From: Luscinia megarhynchos
Lineage: Eukaryota; Chordata; Aves; Passeriformes; Turdidae
Direction of reading: 5' to 3'
DNA length: 64,000 nt
Assembly (NCBI GenBank): GCA_034336665.1
Contig: CM067569.1
Location: 24,463,320 to 24,527,319, forward strand
The translations under genes were made by a program, and so were the position numbers. Shown here piece by piece: positions 49,101 through 62,290 of the stretch (its first letter is position 1; each line of letters starts with the position of its first letter). Below the pieces are notes generated by a model that was not told where the DNA came from, did no database searches, and saw only the letters and a program-made list of their open reading frames with translations.

Positions 49101-51339
49101 AAAATTATTCCCAGAGTTGAACTGCATATGTTTCTGGCAGGTTTTGTATTCTATAACGTGTCCTTTCTGGCACAGGTGTGGTGAAAGCATATGTAAATGT
49201 GTCAGGAATGTTCCAATAAAAATGTTGCTTTGCAGAATTCGGTTTACAAATGTTGGACATGGTGTTACTATTGACTTTACTAGTGTTGTAGCCTTTGGTC
49301 AATGGGGGCTGGTCCCTCAGGACAGGGCACCTCCTCTGCTCCTGAGACAGTAACATCTGCAGGGTCTCTTCTGCCTCTTGAGAGGTGGTCTCTGCAAACC
49401 CCACAAAACTCAGAGCTTGCTTTAAAGGTGTTTTTCCAGAATGCAAAACTGTTTTCTACAGCTTCAGCAGCAGTGTTGAGGAAGGAGCAGCAAACACCTG
49501 GGAATTCCACCTGGGTTGGCTGCCCAGCAGATGAGAGCCCTCCCTCTGCCTGTGCTGCAGGGGTGGCTGCAGGGACAAGGTCTGCTGAGGCACGGCTGTC
49601 CTTCACCTGCACAGCCCCATCCCTGCTCTGCTGTGCCCTCCTGTCTCCTGCTTGGACAGTTTTGGCTCAGTCTGACCTGAGGGTGGTGGAGCAGATGCTG
49701 CAGTCGCCCTGAGTGTGCCAGAAGCTTCACCACACACAGCCAGTGCAGGCTGTGAGACTGATAGTGCTGGGACTCTGACATGAAAAAGTACAGGACAGGC
49801 TTCTGGAGGTGGGTTGAATTATTTTCTTTTTTTTTTTAATCTTTCTGGTGTAGAACTTGCTGCTTACACTGCCAGTGGAACTTTTCAAGTCTAACTGTCC
49901 CCAAAATATGGGAAAACACTTTGTGAAGATTTCAGCAGCAAATTAATTGCATCCCCACCCATAGAAGCAGAAATCTGCAGCTGCCTGTCTCTGCCCATCA
50001 TTCCTGATTCTTGTTATTAATTCTGTCTGAAATACTAAGGAGTCCTGTAGGGTTTTTATACTGCACAAGGGAATGCCCATGTTTTGGGGGGAGAAAAAGA
50101 GAGGAGGGCTGATGGCCAGACCTCAGACAATCACTGCTGTTTTGGAAGAGAAAACCAAAATACCTGCTTTTCTCCCAGGAATCAGGTTTTAATTCTGTCA
50201 CGGTCACCTTTGGTGTGGTTGAGTATTCCTGTCTGTAGGCATGATGGGGTGTTACCTAAACCTGCCTTGTCACGACTCTGCTTTGCCTCACTTGCAATCC
50301 CAGCAGGGGCTGCAGGGAGGGCTGGAGGTGCAGAAGGGAAACAGGACAAGGCACAGAGATGCACTGTGCTGTGGGCCTGCTGCCACATCTCTTGGGGAGC
50401 TTTGTGCACGTTCACACAATGCTTTAGGAGCATTTTGGGGCATGGGAGCTGGTCACTGTGGGAGGGACAGCATGAAGGCCATCAGTGACCTACAAGGGCC
50501 ATTGCCAAACTGTAACAGCAGGTGAAGAAAAAAATAAGTCTTCAAGCAGTGCAGGCAAGCCTTGTCCTAAGCTGAAGCAATTCTAAATTCAGATGTTTGG
50601 AAGGTCCCATGGTACTTTATAAACCCTGTAGAGCACTCTCCAAAATCTGGAAGCTCTGTCTCCTCTTGCTTTGAAGCCAAGAACACTTAGAGCTAATTCT
50701 CTCTTCTTTGCCCTTGCCATTGACCTCATTTATGGAGATGAAAGAAGGAAAAACAATTAGCTCTCTGGGAAATTCTATTATGTGGAAGGGAGGTGGATGT
50801 TTGATCAATACTCCTGGGTTATGGTCTCAGCTGGAAGGGCAGATTTTTGTCTCCCAGATGGAGTGATGCCTGTTAGTCCCTGAGGCTCATGAGCGGGAAG
50901 GACAGCGATCCAGCCTGTCACTTCTGCAAAACTCCAGGGTGCCACTTTCATCCTCCCCAGAAACGAGCTGTGATATATACTGGACATAATTCACCCTGTT
51001 GTTGTTGGGGTAAAGGGGCTCAGTGGGGAAATGTGCCTTCCATTCAACTGTGCCTAATGGTGTAAAGCAGAAGCCACCCCAGCCTCTTGCTCTCCCAGCC
51101 TGGAAGAGATTTCTCTTTGACTTTCCCAGCACCACCGACTTCCTGCATTCCAACCTGTGGGTACATTCTCTGAGGTCCTCCCTTGCTCCCTCAGCTTGCT
51201 GGCAGGAATGGGGCCCTGGGCATGCCCCTGAGGGCAGCTGTGCCACTGGGCTCTCAGCTGTCCCTCCAGAGCCCTCTCTGCTGCACTGGAGCAGGTGAGG
51301 CAGACCTGCCTGCTGTTGAATGCTAATGTCCCCACTGGA
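43126..51339. other. Gene-poor region downstream of BMS1, left part
   Basis: No supportable exon, RNA gene or CpG island was found. ORFs of up to about 165 codons occur without family motifs and overlap in several frames. A T-run lies at about 47090-47106. A pair of 10-nt inverted arms (AGAGCTAATT at 50689-50698 and AATTAGCTCT at 50755-50764) is the only local structure noted. Confidence 0.6.
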
Positions 51340-51860
51340 ACTAATTAGCATGTATTAGGGAGGAAAGGATAAGTGGACTTTTGCCTTTGAGGCTATTCTT
51401 GCATGATTTGAATCAGTGTTCTTCTTCTAATCCCTGCAGAAAAGTATTAATTTATCTCATTTAAGGTTTGTTATTATGAAAAGACAGAGATGTCAATATT
51501 TGTGAGCTCAAAGTTTAATTTCTACTGAGAGAGCTGTTGAGAGGCTTTTATAATGTATGGCTAATTTGTTGTAAAGTTAAAAACATAAACCAGCACTGTT
51601 AATGGTAGGGAAATCTTAGCCCTCTGCTAATGTCCTCTAACATACACATATTATTTTCATGCCACTAGTTGCCTTTTGGAATGGCTAATTTGCCATAATG
51701 AGTAAAGCAATTAATCTGCTGAGCCTCCTATTTTCCTTCCAGCTATAGCTAAAATGGAGAGTTATATAGTAGATATATTTTGCATTTTTATTCTGCACCC
51801 ACTCTAATAGTCTCAGTGGTTTTTACTCATGTAAGTGTAAGAAGCCTCTAAGCCACTCTG
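51340..51860. promoter_or_regulatory. Candidate AT-rich conserved non-coding element
   Basis: A compact block rich in homeodomain-type TAAT/ATTA cores, including CTAATTAGCATGTATTAG near its start, a repeated 12-mer ATGGCTAATTTG (51557-51568 and 51681-51692), and GCAATTAATCTGC. It has no repeat signature and no ORF. The texture resembles vertebrate developmental enhancers. Conservation was not tested, so this is only a candidate. Confidence 0.35.
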
Positions 51861-52127
51861 ATAGCAGAGAGATCATAAATTATCTGCTTTTGCCAAGGTG
51901 GGAAACAGAGCAATGGCATGGCAAATGTCCTTTATTGTTCCTGGTGCTGTATTTAGAACACTGTAGCTGTGAGTCACAAAGCAGTAGTTCCATATATCTA
52001 TGCTGGAAGTGAAAATGTGGAATATTTTTTAAAAATAATAATGATTTAACTTCATTTTGGCAGGTTTTATTCCAGATCATGTATCTTTTCTTTCCCCCAG
52101 TATGCAAGCAGAGATCTTCCATCGATC

Positions 52128-52250
52128 TTATATCGGCTCAGTGGTCAGGGCATGATGCTAACAGTGCCAAGGTCCCTGTGTCCCATTCACCTGAGACAGT
52201 TGGACTTGGTGGTCCTTGAGGGTCCCTTCCAACTCAGACTATGCTGTGGA
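52128..52250 (+). mobile_element. tRNA-Ile-headed, CR1-tailed SINE (TguSINE-type)
   Basis: The head 'ggctcagtggtcagggcatg', 'atgctaacagtgccaaggtc' follows tRNA-Ile (A box GCTCAGTTGGTCAG-like, anticodon-arm 'gctaa', then 'gccaaggtc'). The tail 'ttggacttggtggtccttga', 'gggtcccttccaactcagac' is a CR1 3' end, giving the composite structure of the zebra finch TguSINE1 family. The B box is degraded, so it is not a functional tRNA gene. Confidence 0.82.
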
Positions 52251-54949
52251 GTCACTCCCTAGCTCTCCTGTACTTGTTTTACCCCCAAGCTCAGCTGTGG
52301 CCCCAGCACTGCCCCTTCCCCAGGCAGGCTCTGTGTGTCCCTGGTAATCCCTGGGCTCCCCTCCCCACTGCTGGCTAGATCCCAGCAGATTTGCTAGGGT
52401 TCTGTGGTCTAGCAGATAAGGCACAGGCTTTTCTGATTAAGGTGAGTGGTAACTGACCTGCTACACCTTGCTTTGCAGGTGTTTCAGCATCACATCTTCA
52501 GTGCCAGGTGCTGAAGTAGGTCCAGGTAAAGGTTGAACATAGTTGTGAAAGCTGCTGGCTTGGAAGAAGGTGGTGGAACCAGGTAGGAAGGAAGGATCTG
52601 CTGTGCTACTGATTCCTTGGCATTGCTGGAAATCTCTTTAGAAGCCACTAACTAATGTAAGAAAATGTCTTTCTAAGCCAAGTTTTTATGGATGCTGTTT
52701 TTATGGATTTTCTATCAGACCTGTTACTTGCTACGTGTAGTGCAGAGGGGCTGGCTGGGCTGATGGTTTTTAGATTGTGCTGCTCTGAACATTGTGCTCT
52801 GGTTTGGGCTCAAGCTGCTGTGTCCCTGGGGGTAGCAAGACCTGGAGCTCAGGTGCAGTGCTGTGTCCTTGTGAGCACTCCTAGAGGGGCCCTGGCCAAA
52901 GCTTGCAGTCTCTGCCAATTCTTCTTCAGCCCTCACCCCTGGAGTTCTTTGCTGTTGGTTTTAAAGAAGATAAATAGCAATGCAGAGCTGCCTGTGTGCA
53001 GCAGTAGTGGTGACTTACTCCTGCCAGAAGTGAGGTTTCAGTGAGGAATCTGGTCTGGACCCTGGGGTGATTTCTCCCTGCTCATGAATGTAGATTAGGC
53101 ATGTGACCTCTCCTGCTCTACAGTTGTTTCATTATTGTTTGGATTTACAAAATTATCTGTTGCTAAATATAGGAACAGATCCTTCCCTGTGTAGTTTCTG
53201 GAATAGGGAATTTGTCTGCTTACACTTGGGAAGTTCTCCCTCGTGGTCAGAGGGTGCAGCACAAGATGCCCCCTTTCCAGAAACAGCAGGGCTCTGAGGG
53301 TGCTCTGGGCACACCTGGGCATGCTTCACTTCATGGTCTGGCCCAGCTGTGACCAGAGGTGGGCATGAGCTGTTATCAAACTGGCTCAATAGGAGAGAGA
53401 AAGAGCTGGTCTGTAAAGTTCTGGCAGCAAGGAGAAGCTGATTTGGGCAGAAGCACACAGACTCTTTTGGAGTGGGGATGTTCACTGGGATTGTGTCAAG
53501 GAGTACAGCTGCCTTCAATGAGCAAACTGGGCACGAGAAAGTAGTGCTGGTCATGAGGAGGAGTGCAGTGGTAGGCTCACTGGTCAGCCAGCAGGCTGAG
53601 GTGGTGTATGGCTCCTTCAGTGCTGAGGTGCCAGTAAAGGTCTGATGGAGCTGAGCAGCCTTTCTGCAAGGCTGTTTCTTGGAAGTGTGGGTGACCTTGG
53701 AAACAGAAGGGCCCTCCCTCCAAGAGGGCTGCTCAGAAAGCCTTGCAGTACTGCAGAAGAGGCATTTTGCAATGCACCAGGTGGTGGGGACCAGCACAGG
53801 CTGGGATCAGTGCAATCTGGAATACCAGGTGGCAAGCTGAAGCCTGGTGCCAGCACAGGCTTGCTATCGTTCTCGTCGTATAATTCATTGGTGATCTTGC
53901 TAATTTGAAATCCGATCTGTATTTTGTATTGACTTGAATATCTTCTGCCAAATGAGTGGTAGTGTGAAAACCTAGCATTAATTGTTTGTCAAGACACAGC
54001 TGAAGAAACAGTCTAAGTGAGTATGACTCACTTGAAAGAAGTGTTGTTCACCTCTATTTCCCCTCTTCTTTCCACCACATTCACCCCCATCTCCCTTGCC
54101 TTTGCAGTGATGCTTTCCCTAGGGAAGAGCACTGGGGCTTTGGCATTGAGAACTCTGCAAAGGTCCTGCTCAGGCTGCTGGAGCTACTGAAACACTCTGA
54201 GTAGCAGATGACAGGTTTTCTGTCACTGCTGCATTTCTGGTGCTCTGGATCTTTTTCTGGATGTCTTCAGTGCCATTTCACAGCAGAGTGAGATTCAGTG
54301 ACCTTTTGCTGGGTCATCAGCATGTGGTTTATTCTCGCTTTTCTCTCAGTTGTGAAGCAAATGCTGCTGGCACAGTTGGCAGGTAAGACTGCACTGCAGA
54401 TGAATCTGATGTGATGGGACTGCTGCAGTCTGGAGGGATGAAAGTGTGGCAATCTCTAAAGCCAGGGAACTTCTCAAGTCTTGCTTGTGATATGGCAAAA
54501 CGAGGTGAAATATTTTTGAGTGCTTAGTTTAAATAGGTGGAGTATTGTGCTTTCTCCTTGCCTGCCACATTTTGTATCTATTTCAAGGGAAAATAAATAG
54601 CTTTAAAAATGTGTGTCTGTCTATGGCAGAGGTAGCACTGAATTGAAACAGTGTGAAGAAAACAGTCATGTTTGCAAGCTGTTGGGGAAATTTGCCTCTG
54701 ATCTTCCGGGTTAGCAGAATGTGACAACCTATAGCAACAAAAGTGAACAAGCATGGGATAAAATACAAGGTCTGCTTACAAAATGTATGAACTTGAACTC
54801 CAAAACCTCAGAAGGGTATTTGTGTTGGGATTTTTCTTTTTTCTTAGTAGTGTTTCTAAACAATCTGGAGTGAATTAGACCCCTACAATTGGAAATTTAA
54901 TTTGGGGTCATCTTTAAATGAACTCTAAAAGCATTAGACTCTGCTTGGC

Positions 54950-55045
54950 CAGGATCTCTGCTTTGGGCCTAAGCCCAGCATGTCATCTCCAAATCAATTC
55001 CAAGGTCCCTTTCCAGCCCAAGCTACTATTGATTATTTCTCTTTC
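54950..55045 (+). mobile_element. Possible very degraded CR1 3' end
   Basis: 'catctccaaatcaattccaa' and 'ggtccctttccagcccaagc' resemble the terminal 'gatctcc.aaggtcccttccaaccc' of CR1, but the upstream sequence does not align clearly. Low confidence. Confidence 0.3.
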
Positions 55046-58000
55046 CTTTTAACAAGAAGTCATCTCTGCGGTGATCACATCATACATCTCGGTCAGTAAA
55101 TCAGTGAAGGCAGTGGCAGACCGAGGGAAGCTGCTGCCTGAGGAGCTCTGTGCCCCATCTCTGGCAGCAGTGCAGCAGCTGCTGTGTGTGCCTGGGCTGG
55201 CCACTGCTCCTCTCGGGCTCAGGAGGCTGCAGCTGCTCAGGAGTCCTGCAGAAAGGAGTGTGCATGCAGGTTTTGGGCACCTCCCAGCTCCAGTCTTGGA
55301 GACAGTTTTACCTTTTGATTCATTTTGGAAACGGAGTACAATCCTGGAGAGAGGGATGTGCAGTTTGGTGGGTTTGCTTCTGGTGGGCTGGTGTGTATCA
55401 GAGGTGTTGGGATGTGTGCTGTGTCACCTCTGTGGTGACAGGCTGCAGCACCTGGCAGAAGATAGGAAGTACAGGATGGTACTATGATAAGAGTGTAGGA
55501 CTATCTGTGTTCGTGGAGTATGACTTTTTATAGGCTCAGTTCAGACTTTTTAAGCAACAGCTTTGTTTTGGCTTTTTTTCAGGTGAAAATACTCTTTGTT
55601 TTTTTAGTAGAAACTGTCATGGGAATCCCATGTAAATAAGGGACTGATGTGTATGCAGTTTTTATAAAGGCCAGGTGGCAATACAAGCCAGAGCAATGAT
55701 GCCCTGTGTGCTTCTAACTTTGTTAGTGCAGTTACCAATAATTACCACATCCCTAAATGACCATATTGTACTCAGTAGTGTCAGTAAGGTCAATTCACAG
55801 TCATAGGATGAAAGGGGACACTCCAATTGCTCTTAATGTGCATCAAAATGAGAAGATTGATATTGACAAGGTGACCTCAGCTCCAAAGGGGCAGTTTATT
55901 TTGAATGGCTGTGGTTTTCTTTTGCTTTTGATTGACAATCTCAGTGTGACTATTTTTTTTCTTTCAGTGGTTTTCTTCCTTTGTCTTGAAGGAGCACCCA
56001 GTTCATGTTGGCTATTTCATATAACACAGCTACAGCACCAGTAAGTGAAGAGCAGTAGGATTTTCTGGAGAAAGTTGCTGCACCCCAGTGCCCAGTGTCC
56101 CCCAAGTGCCCTTTGGTCGTTCTCTGGATGACCCCAGCTCTGTGTTAATGTCTGGCATTCAGTTCCTCAATTAAAATGTGGGGCCTGACATCAGTTCCGA
56201 ATTTGTCTTTCCTTCAATTTTTCATGTCCACCCAATTCATTCTCTTGTCCTCTTAACCTTCTCTGTGTCAGAGAACTGTGTGTTTTATCCTCTAGTTGCC
56301 ATCAGGGGAAAGTTTGCTGTAATTTATTTTCAATTTCTCTTTTTTTCTCTTTTTACACTGAGTTTTGTACTGAAAAGCAGTTTAATTGATATTCTGTAAA
56401 ATTTGGAACCATCAACATTCTTCTATTTACTTTGTAACTTTTTTTCCCCCCAAATAAAGTGATTTAAAAGTTATGTTGTACACTTTTGGAAGGAAGAATT
56501 GCATATTCTTCTTCATTGCCTGCAGAACACCTGGGTATATGAAAATTTGTAAACTTAGCTACCTAAATGTAGGCTTTGAAGAATGTTCTCTGGTTGTATT
56601 GGGCAATTAAAAGCTCAGGCTTAGTGAGCACTGTTGCTATCAGCAGAATGAGAAAGCATGGTGAATATCTCCAGAATTTGACTGTTTGACAGTATTGGCT
56701 ATGGAGGGAGTGATCAATGCAGCTATTCTGAGACATGAGGAGGAGAAAAAGAGGTTATGAAATGTAGCAAACTTGTGAGAAAACACAACTTTCAGTAGAG
56801 GGCTCTTTAACCTCAGCTTCCTTGGAGGTTAAGAATACTCTTATTGCATTTCTTCCTGCAGAATATGGTGCTGCAGCTGTAGAAAATGCTGTGCTCTGAA
56901 TAAAATAAATTTTACAAACAGAAGGATACACATCCCCACCTCTCCAAGCCTTTTTGGTTTAATACAGTGCAAGACATTTGTAAAACAGACCAAAAATAAA
57001 TACTCATCCTTGACATTTACAATATATGATGCAGCTCTGAAGCAATTTCTGGTGCAGAATTTGCTGTATTTGCCTCAGGTAAATGGATGGCAAAGGATCC
57101 TTGTTAGGAGGCAAATCTAGAATAATGGGGCCAGGAGCAGTGACTGTTCTGAGAGATGTGAAATGTGAGGAGGTGACTCAGCAGTCCTGGATATGTGAGG
57201 GCAGGCACACAGACCTCGAGTATCTGGGGCTTTCTGCTCTCTTTTTTATCTTTGTACTTTTAGGGTTGAGGTCCCTTTTCCCTCACTGAAACTCTGGTGA
57301 TGCCTGAGCAGCTGCATGGGGTGGCTGCTGCTTCTTGACTGATGTGGTATGCAAAGTATAAAGGAAAAACCATGGCTTATTTTTGTTCTTCCATCAGTAC
57401 CCATATTGCAATTTCAGCTGTGTATCCAAGTCCATAAATATTTGGAGTGAATATTGTTACTAATAAATCGCAGGCAAATGTAACTCTTTTGTCATGGTAT
57501 AAAATAATACAGTTAATTTTTTTTTAATATCCAGGGAATACTTTGCTTTTAAGACAGGAAGAAGAGGCACTTTTTAAACTAACTTTCACTGTCTTCTCTG
57601 GCTTCCTGTTAGTCAAATAATGGGCTCAAAAAAGGGGAGCAAATCTTAACGAAGAAAAAACCATGATACTTTAACTAACTTTTCAAAATAAGTTCATAAA
57701 CTATGCATTTGTAATAAGTTTACATAGATTGTTTTTCCTTAGGTATAAGATTTATTCTCCCTGGAGTGCAATAAATCTGAGGTGGAAACAGGCCAGCACA
57801 CCCTCATTTGCTGCCTCTGGGGAAATGGTGTTTGCAGAGCAATGGCTCAGCCCCTGAATGGGTTAACAAGTGTGACAGCAGAGCCAGGTCAGGGACTCCA
57901 GAGTGAGCCAGCTGCCCAGGTGAGCAGAAGAGAGGTGTTCTTGTCTAATACTTTGAGAAATAGCTCTGACTTCAGTGATTGGTTTTGGCTGAGTAGGTTC

Positions 58001-61000
58001 ACATTGCTGAGCCCAGTCATGCTACATGCTATCTCTGTTTGAGGAATTATTTGTATTTAGATGGGCAGTAAAGGTTTGCTAAAATATTTGTTTTTAAACT
58101 GATGACTGTTATAAACAGGTTTTTTTGCCTCAAGACCCTTCATTGTGTCTGTTGTGGCTTTTTATTTCCATGCAGCTGCATGGAAGCAGTTTGCTTCCTT
58201 GCATTCCTGTCTTCAGTGACCTGACTGTTCTGTTCTCTGGCTTTTGAGCAAAGCTCTGATAAAGCATCTGGACTTGCCTGGGGAGTCTTTTTCTGTGTAG
58301 TAGAGTGAAAGCCTTAACTGGTTTTACACATTGCCTAGAAAAATGTTGAGACCTGGGTTACAGCTGGGTTATTAGGGATTGTCACTTCGCTAGATTTTTG
58401 TGCAAACTGTTTTAAATCCTCTCTCTCTTCCTAAATTATCTCCATCACAAGTTAGCACAAATAGATGTGATAGAGCTAAAATCCATGGCTTGTTATGGGA
58501 CACAATATTAGGCTTTTTAAAATTATATTCAGTTGTGCTGGTGATAATAGATAATTTCTGTTAAAAGATGTTTACCCTTAGCAGTGTTTCATTAATGGAA
58601 AGAAATGAAGATGTCAGACCTCCTCATGTAAGAAGTCGTCTGTTGGAAGTGCAAGAACAGGGCTCCTAGAGCAAAAGGGTTTGTGTTTTTCAGAGCATTT
58701 CAGTAATTGCTACAGTCCTACTGAAATCCCAGACTGCTTATTTTGATCTGAGGACAGAGAGAAGGAGTGCTATGACAAGGCAAGTGTGCCTTTTCTCCCT
58801 TCTGTATTAAAAAGGGGGGAAATTCTGTTGATACATTTAATTTTTTTTTCCCCTCTTGAATTGGCAGCTGAAGATCCAAATTTTCTCCTACTACCCTGCA
58901 ACTGGGACCAGTTCTTATCTGGTTACTAGATGTATATACAGTAAATAAGCAAGCAGCATTGGTTTGCCTATTGCTGCACTGAATCTCTTACTTGCTGTCA
59001 GGTGCTGTTGGCAGCAACAAGGACCCTTTAGAGGTCACTTACCAATACTGGTTTGAGCTCCTACACAGAAAAATTTAAACTAATTGCCCTTGGGTTGAAA
59101 AACTGCTCTTGGCCAAGTAACATAATGAAGCAGTGCCTCATTGGAGGAAGGAAAGGACAGGACATCAGGAAGGAAATTGGGTTTGTACACACTTAAGCAG
59201 ACTATTTCTTCCCCCAGATATTGCTGTTACGGGAACTTTCATTCTCTGGTGTCCTGGGAGGCATGGTCCAGTGGCTGCCCATCCTACAGCAGGAGCTGCT
59301 GGCAGCCCAGGATACCTAGAGAGGATAACTTCAGCTGCTCAGTCCTCAGCAAGACTGCAGCCCTTGCCTGCACCAGACAGGCTCTTATGGGTCTTTCTGT
59401 GGCTGCTGTTTCCTTGTTCTGTGATCCAGACTTCAGGAACAAGAGAAGTTGGGCTGGCTTCTTTCTGTGGAAAGTGTCTTGTTACGTGCTGGGCACTAGG
59501 AAATCTAGAAATACTCTTTGCAGAGATTCTATGCTAGTAATTTATATTTTGACTAATATTTAAGCAGGCACATGAGAAAGGTATTTTTATTCTATGATGT
59601 ATAACTGAACACTTGTTTCATGGGTCACAAGTCAGCAAAACAAAGAGCAGCAATAATAAACTCAGAATATCTACCTGCCCAAAGTGTGTCCCTGCTCTGT
59701 GGGATTAAAGTGCAAAAGGGGCTAACAGAAGTAATATTTTTATGCTGTGCTCTGGGAAGGAATCTCATGGTGTGGAATGACACATGGTGAGTGTGAAGAA
59801 CGGTCAGAGGCAGGAGGGGCAGCTGAGCCTGGTTTATGCCACTGGCAAACCCTTTGGTGTGGGCTCTCCTGGCTGTGCCTGGCTTTCACCTGGTGGTGTT
59901 TGCTCTCACTGCATTTGGTCATTGTGTTTTACTGGTTATGGTTAATTTTACCGTGTTACTGCAGAAGTGGTGCAGGTTTACATAATTCTTACAAATATTA
60001 CTGGAGTAATACAGATTGGAGAATTTCCATTGTCTGAAACTCAAAGTGGTAGAAAATACATGTGGTCTGTCAGTTCTTGCATTTTCTTAACGTGTTTATT
60101 TTCATATTGGGATAGGAGTTTAACCTTTCTGGCTTCGTCTTTGTTTCTTGCAATGAAGTTCATGCAAATATAGGCAGGAAATACAGAAAAAGTACAAAAC
60201 ACTTTACATTCATTTCCATAAAATAATGATTGAAATATTTAAGTCGTTAGAAACTCCATTATAATGATACTTGATTGTAGGAATAAAACCTATCTCTTCT
60301 AAACATGTTATTTGTTTTCACAGTTTTTCAAAAATTTTGTGTGGTGTATGGTTGTGCGTTGGTGATAAATACTACAAAAGGAATGGAAAAAAGATGTGCT
60401 TATACTGGCAACCAAATATGAGATTTCTACAATTTTATACTTTGAGTGCATTATAAGTGTAATTGTTCCTGAATGGTATGAAAAAATCCAGCTTTTAATT
60501 TAGCTGAGCTGTCTGATTTTACTGGGGTGGAGCTGAACAGCCTTTACGAAGGTATTCTCCTCATGCTGCTGGATTTAAACTAGTATTTTGTGGGTGTTGA
60601 AGCTGGTGCTGTGTTTCTAGAGAAGAGGCTGCAGTCCATGAGGGTTTTGCCTTTGATCCTGGGATGCAGAGAGCCAGCCTGCTCTGAGTGTGTGTGCTGT
60701 CACAGGGCTGGGACACCCAGCTTCGAGTCATAGCCACATGTCTGAGGCCATTCCTGTTCTGAGGATGAGCTGGACAGCTCTGTTACCCCACAGCAGGACA
60801 TTGCACCTTTTTCTTCACAGCAAAGAGAGTTGAAGAGTGCTGTGTGGGCTTTTTGTTTTACATTTTCAGTTTCACTATGGCAAACTGGACACTGTACATG
60901 AGCACTGTTAATGCAGCTGGAGATCAGCTACACCAGCAGATGCTGCCTTTGGGTAGCTCTTCTGATGAAGAATTTATGCTGTAACAAACTTTTAGGTTAT

Positions 61001-62199
61001 TGAGCTCTACAGCCACACAGTTTTATGTAGAAAGGGTAAAGAAAGCACAAAAATATGTAATTTTTATTTTGCACCAAATTAAATAAATGTATCCTAATAT
61101 TTAGGAAGGTCTTTCTGAAAGATAATAGATACATTTTTTTTTATTTGTAAGTATGGATAGCTAATAAAAAATGACAGTCATTGTCTAAAGTTCATAGCTG
61201 GGATATTTTCCTTCCATTTTCAAAAGACACCTGAGGTTTCCTTTCTGAGCTTATATTTCAAAACTGATAAAACTCAGAGGGCTTTTTTCTTGCTGCAGTA
61301 TTAATTTCATTTATGAAGAAAGCCAAGAGATCAAATATTGACCTGACCCAGGGAAAATATTGACAGTATAACTAGAAACTTCACTGGTTGAGGTGCAGAT
61401 TGAGAACAGAAATCTCATACCTAGGGTGCACTGAAAGTTTAGAGGCAGCTTGAAGCTAATGTGAAGAGACAGGTTGTCTGGGTTAATATCAAATGGGAAG
61501 AGACTCTGCAAAACCAGAAGGGAAGAGGATGCATAATGCCTTTATAAATTGTATTAGGCTTTGGGATATGGTCTTTGTTTTATAATACATAGCAAAATGA
61601 TTTATAATCTTGTAATAAGAGTATTTAGAGGATTAATAATCCTCCCACCCTTCCAAACTTTAAGCCATCCATGCTGCTTTCAGAAGCCAAGATATGACCC
61701 GTGGTAGTTTGTTCCATTTCACTGGTTTCCTTAAATATGCTTGACCAGCAGAGTCTTAGACAATCCTGTAACTTTATCAGGTTTGTGTGTTAAAACACTT
61801 TATGGTTTCCAGGTTGTTTTTTGGTTTTGTTTTTGTATGTAACTCTTCCAATTTTTTCTGTAATACTGATGACTTTTTTTGAAAAGACCAAGACAGAGGG
61901 GAAGGTGGCTGCTTTCTGGATGTTGCTCCTTGCTTGGCCAGTGGGTATAGGGCAATCATATTTCTTGGATGTCTTTCCCGTGTTTTGTCTACTTATTCAG
62001 TCCTTGCTCCACACTGTACATGTATATGGCACTCAGCAAACCAGGTCCTGGGTTTGGTCTTTGCACTTGATCTCTTCAGAGGGGCTGAGACACCTCCTGT
62101 CTTGTTTGCTACTAAACTGAAAGCAACATGAAATGACTAACAGTACTGTGTGAGTATTGCATTACATGGTTTTTTGGCTGCCAATTACTTGTAGTGCAG

Positions 62200-62290
62200 T
62201 AATTATTAAGTAAAACTGATCTGCCTGAGGTCACAAAGCCAGGAATAGAGCACATATCTCCTGACTCCTGATCCAGTGACACAGCTGTTA
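62200..62290 (+). mobile_element. Possible MIR-type SINE fragment
   Basis: 'gatctgcctgaggtcacaaa', 'gccaggaatagagcacatat' and 'ctcctgactcctgatccagt' follow the 3' half of the MIR consensus (the 'aaggtcacacagc', 'gcagagc.gg' and 'tctgactcc' series). MIR copies are old and sparse in birds, so this would be an ancient amniote insertion. Confidence 0.45.

Noticed and set aside
52131..52200. tRNA-Ile-like sequence considered as a tRNA gene
   Set aside because: The B box and acceptor stem are degraded and the CR1 tail follows directly, so it is a SINE head.
55071..55533. Two overlapping plus-strand ORFs of 138 and 127 codons
   Set aside because: Both frames are equally open, with no domain or splice context. 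Likely chance in GC-moderate non-coding DNA.
59133..59563. Two overlapping plus-strand ORFs of 134 and 140 codons
   Set aside because: Mutually exclusive frames, no homology that I recognise, no promoter or exon signals.
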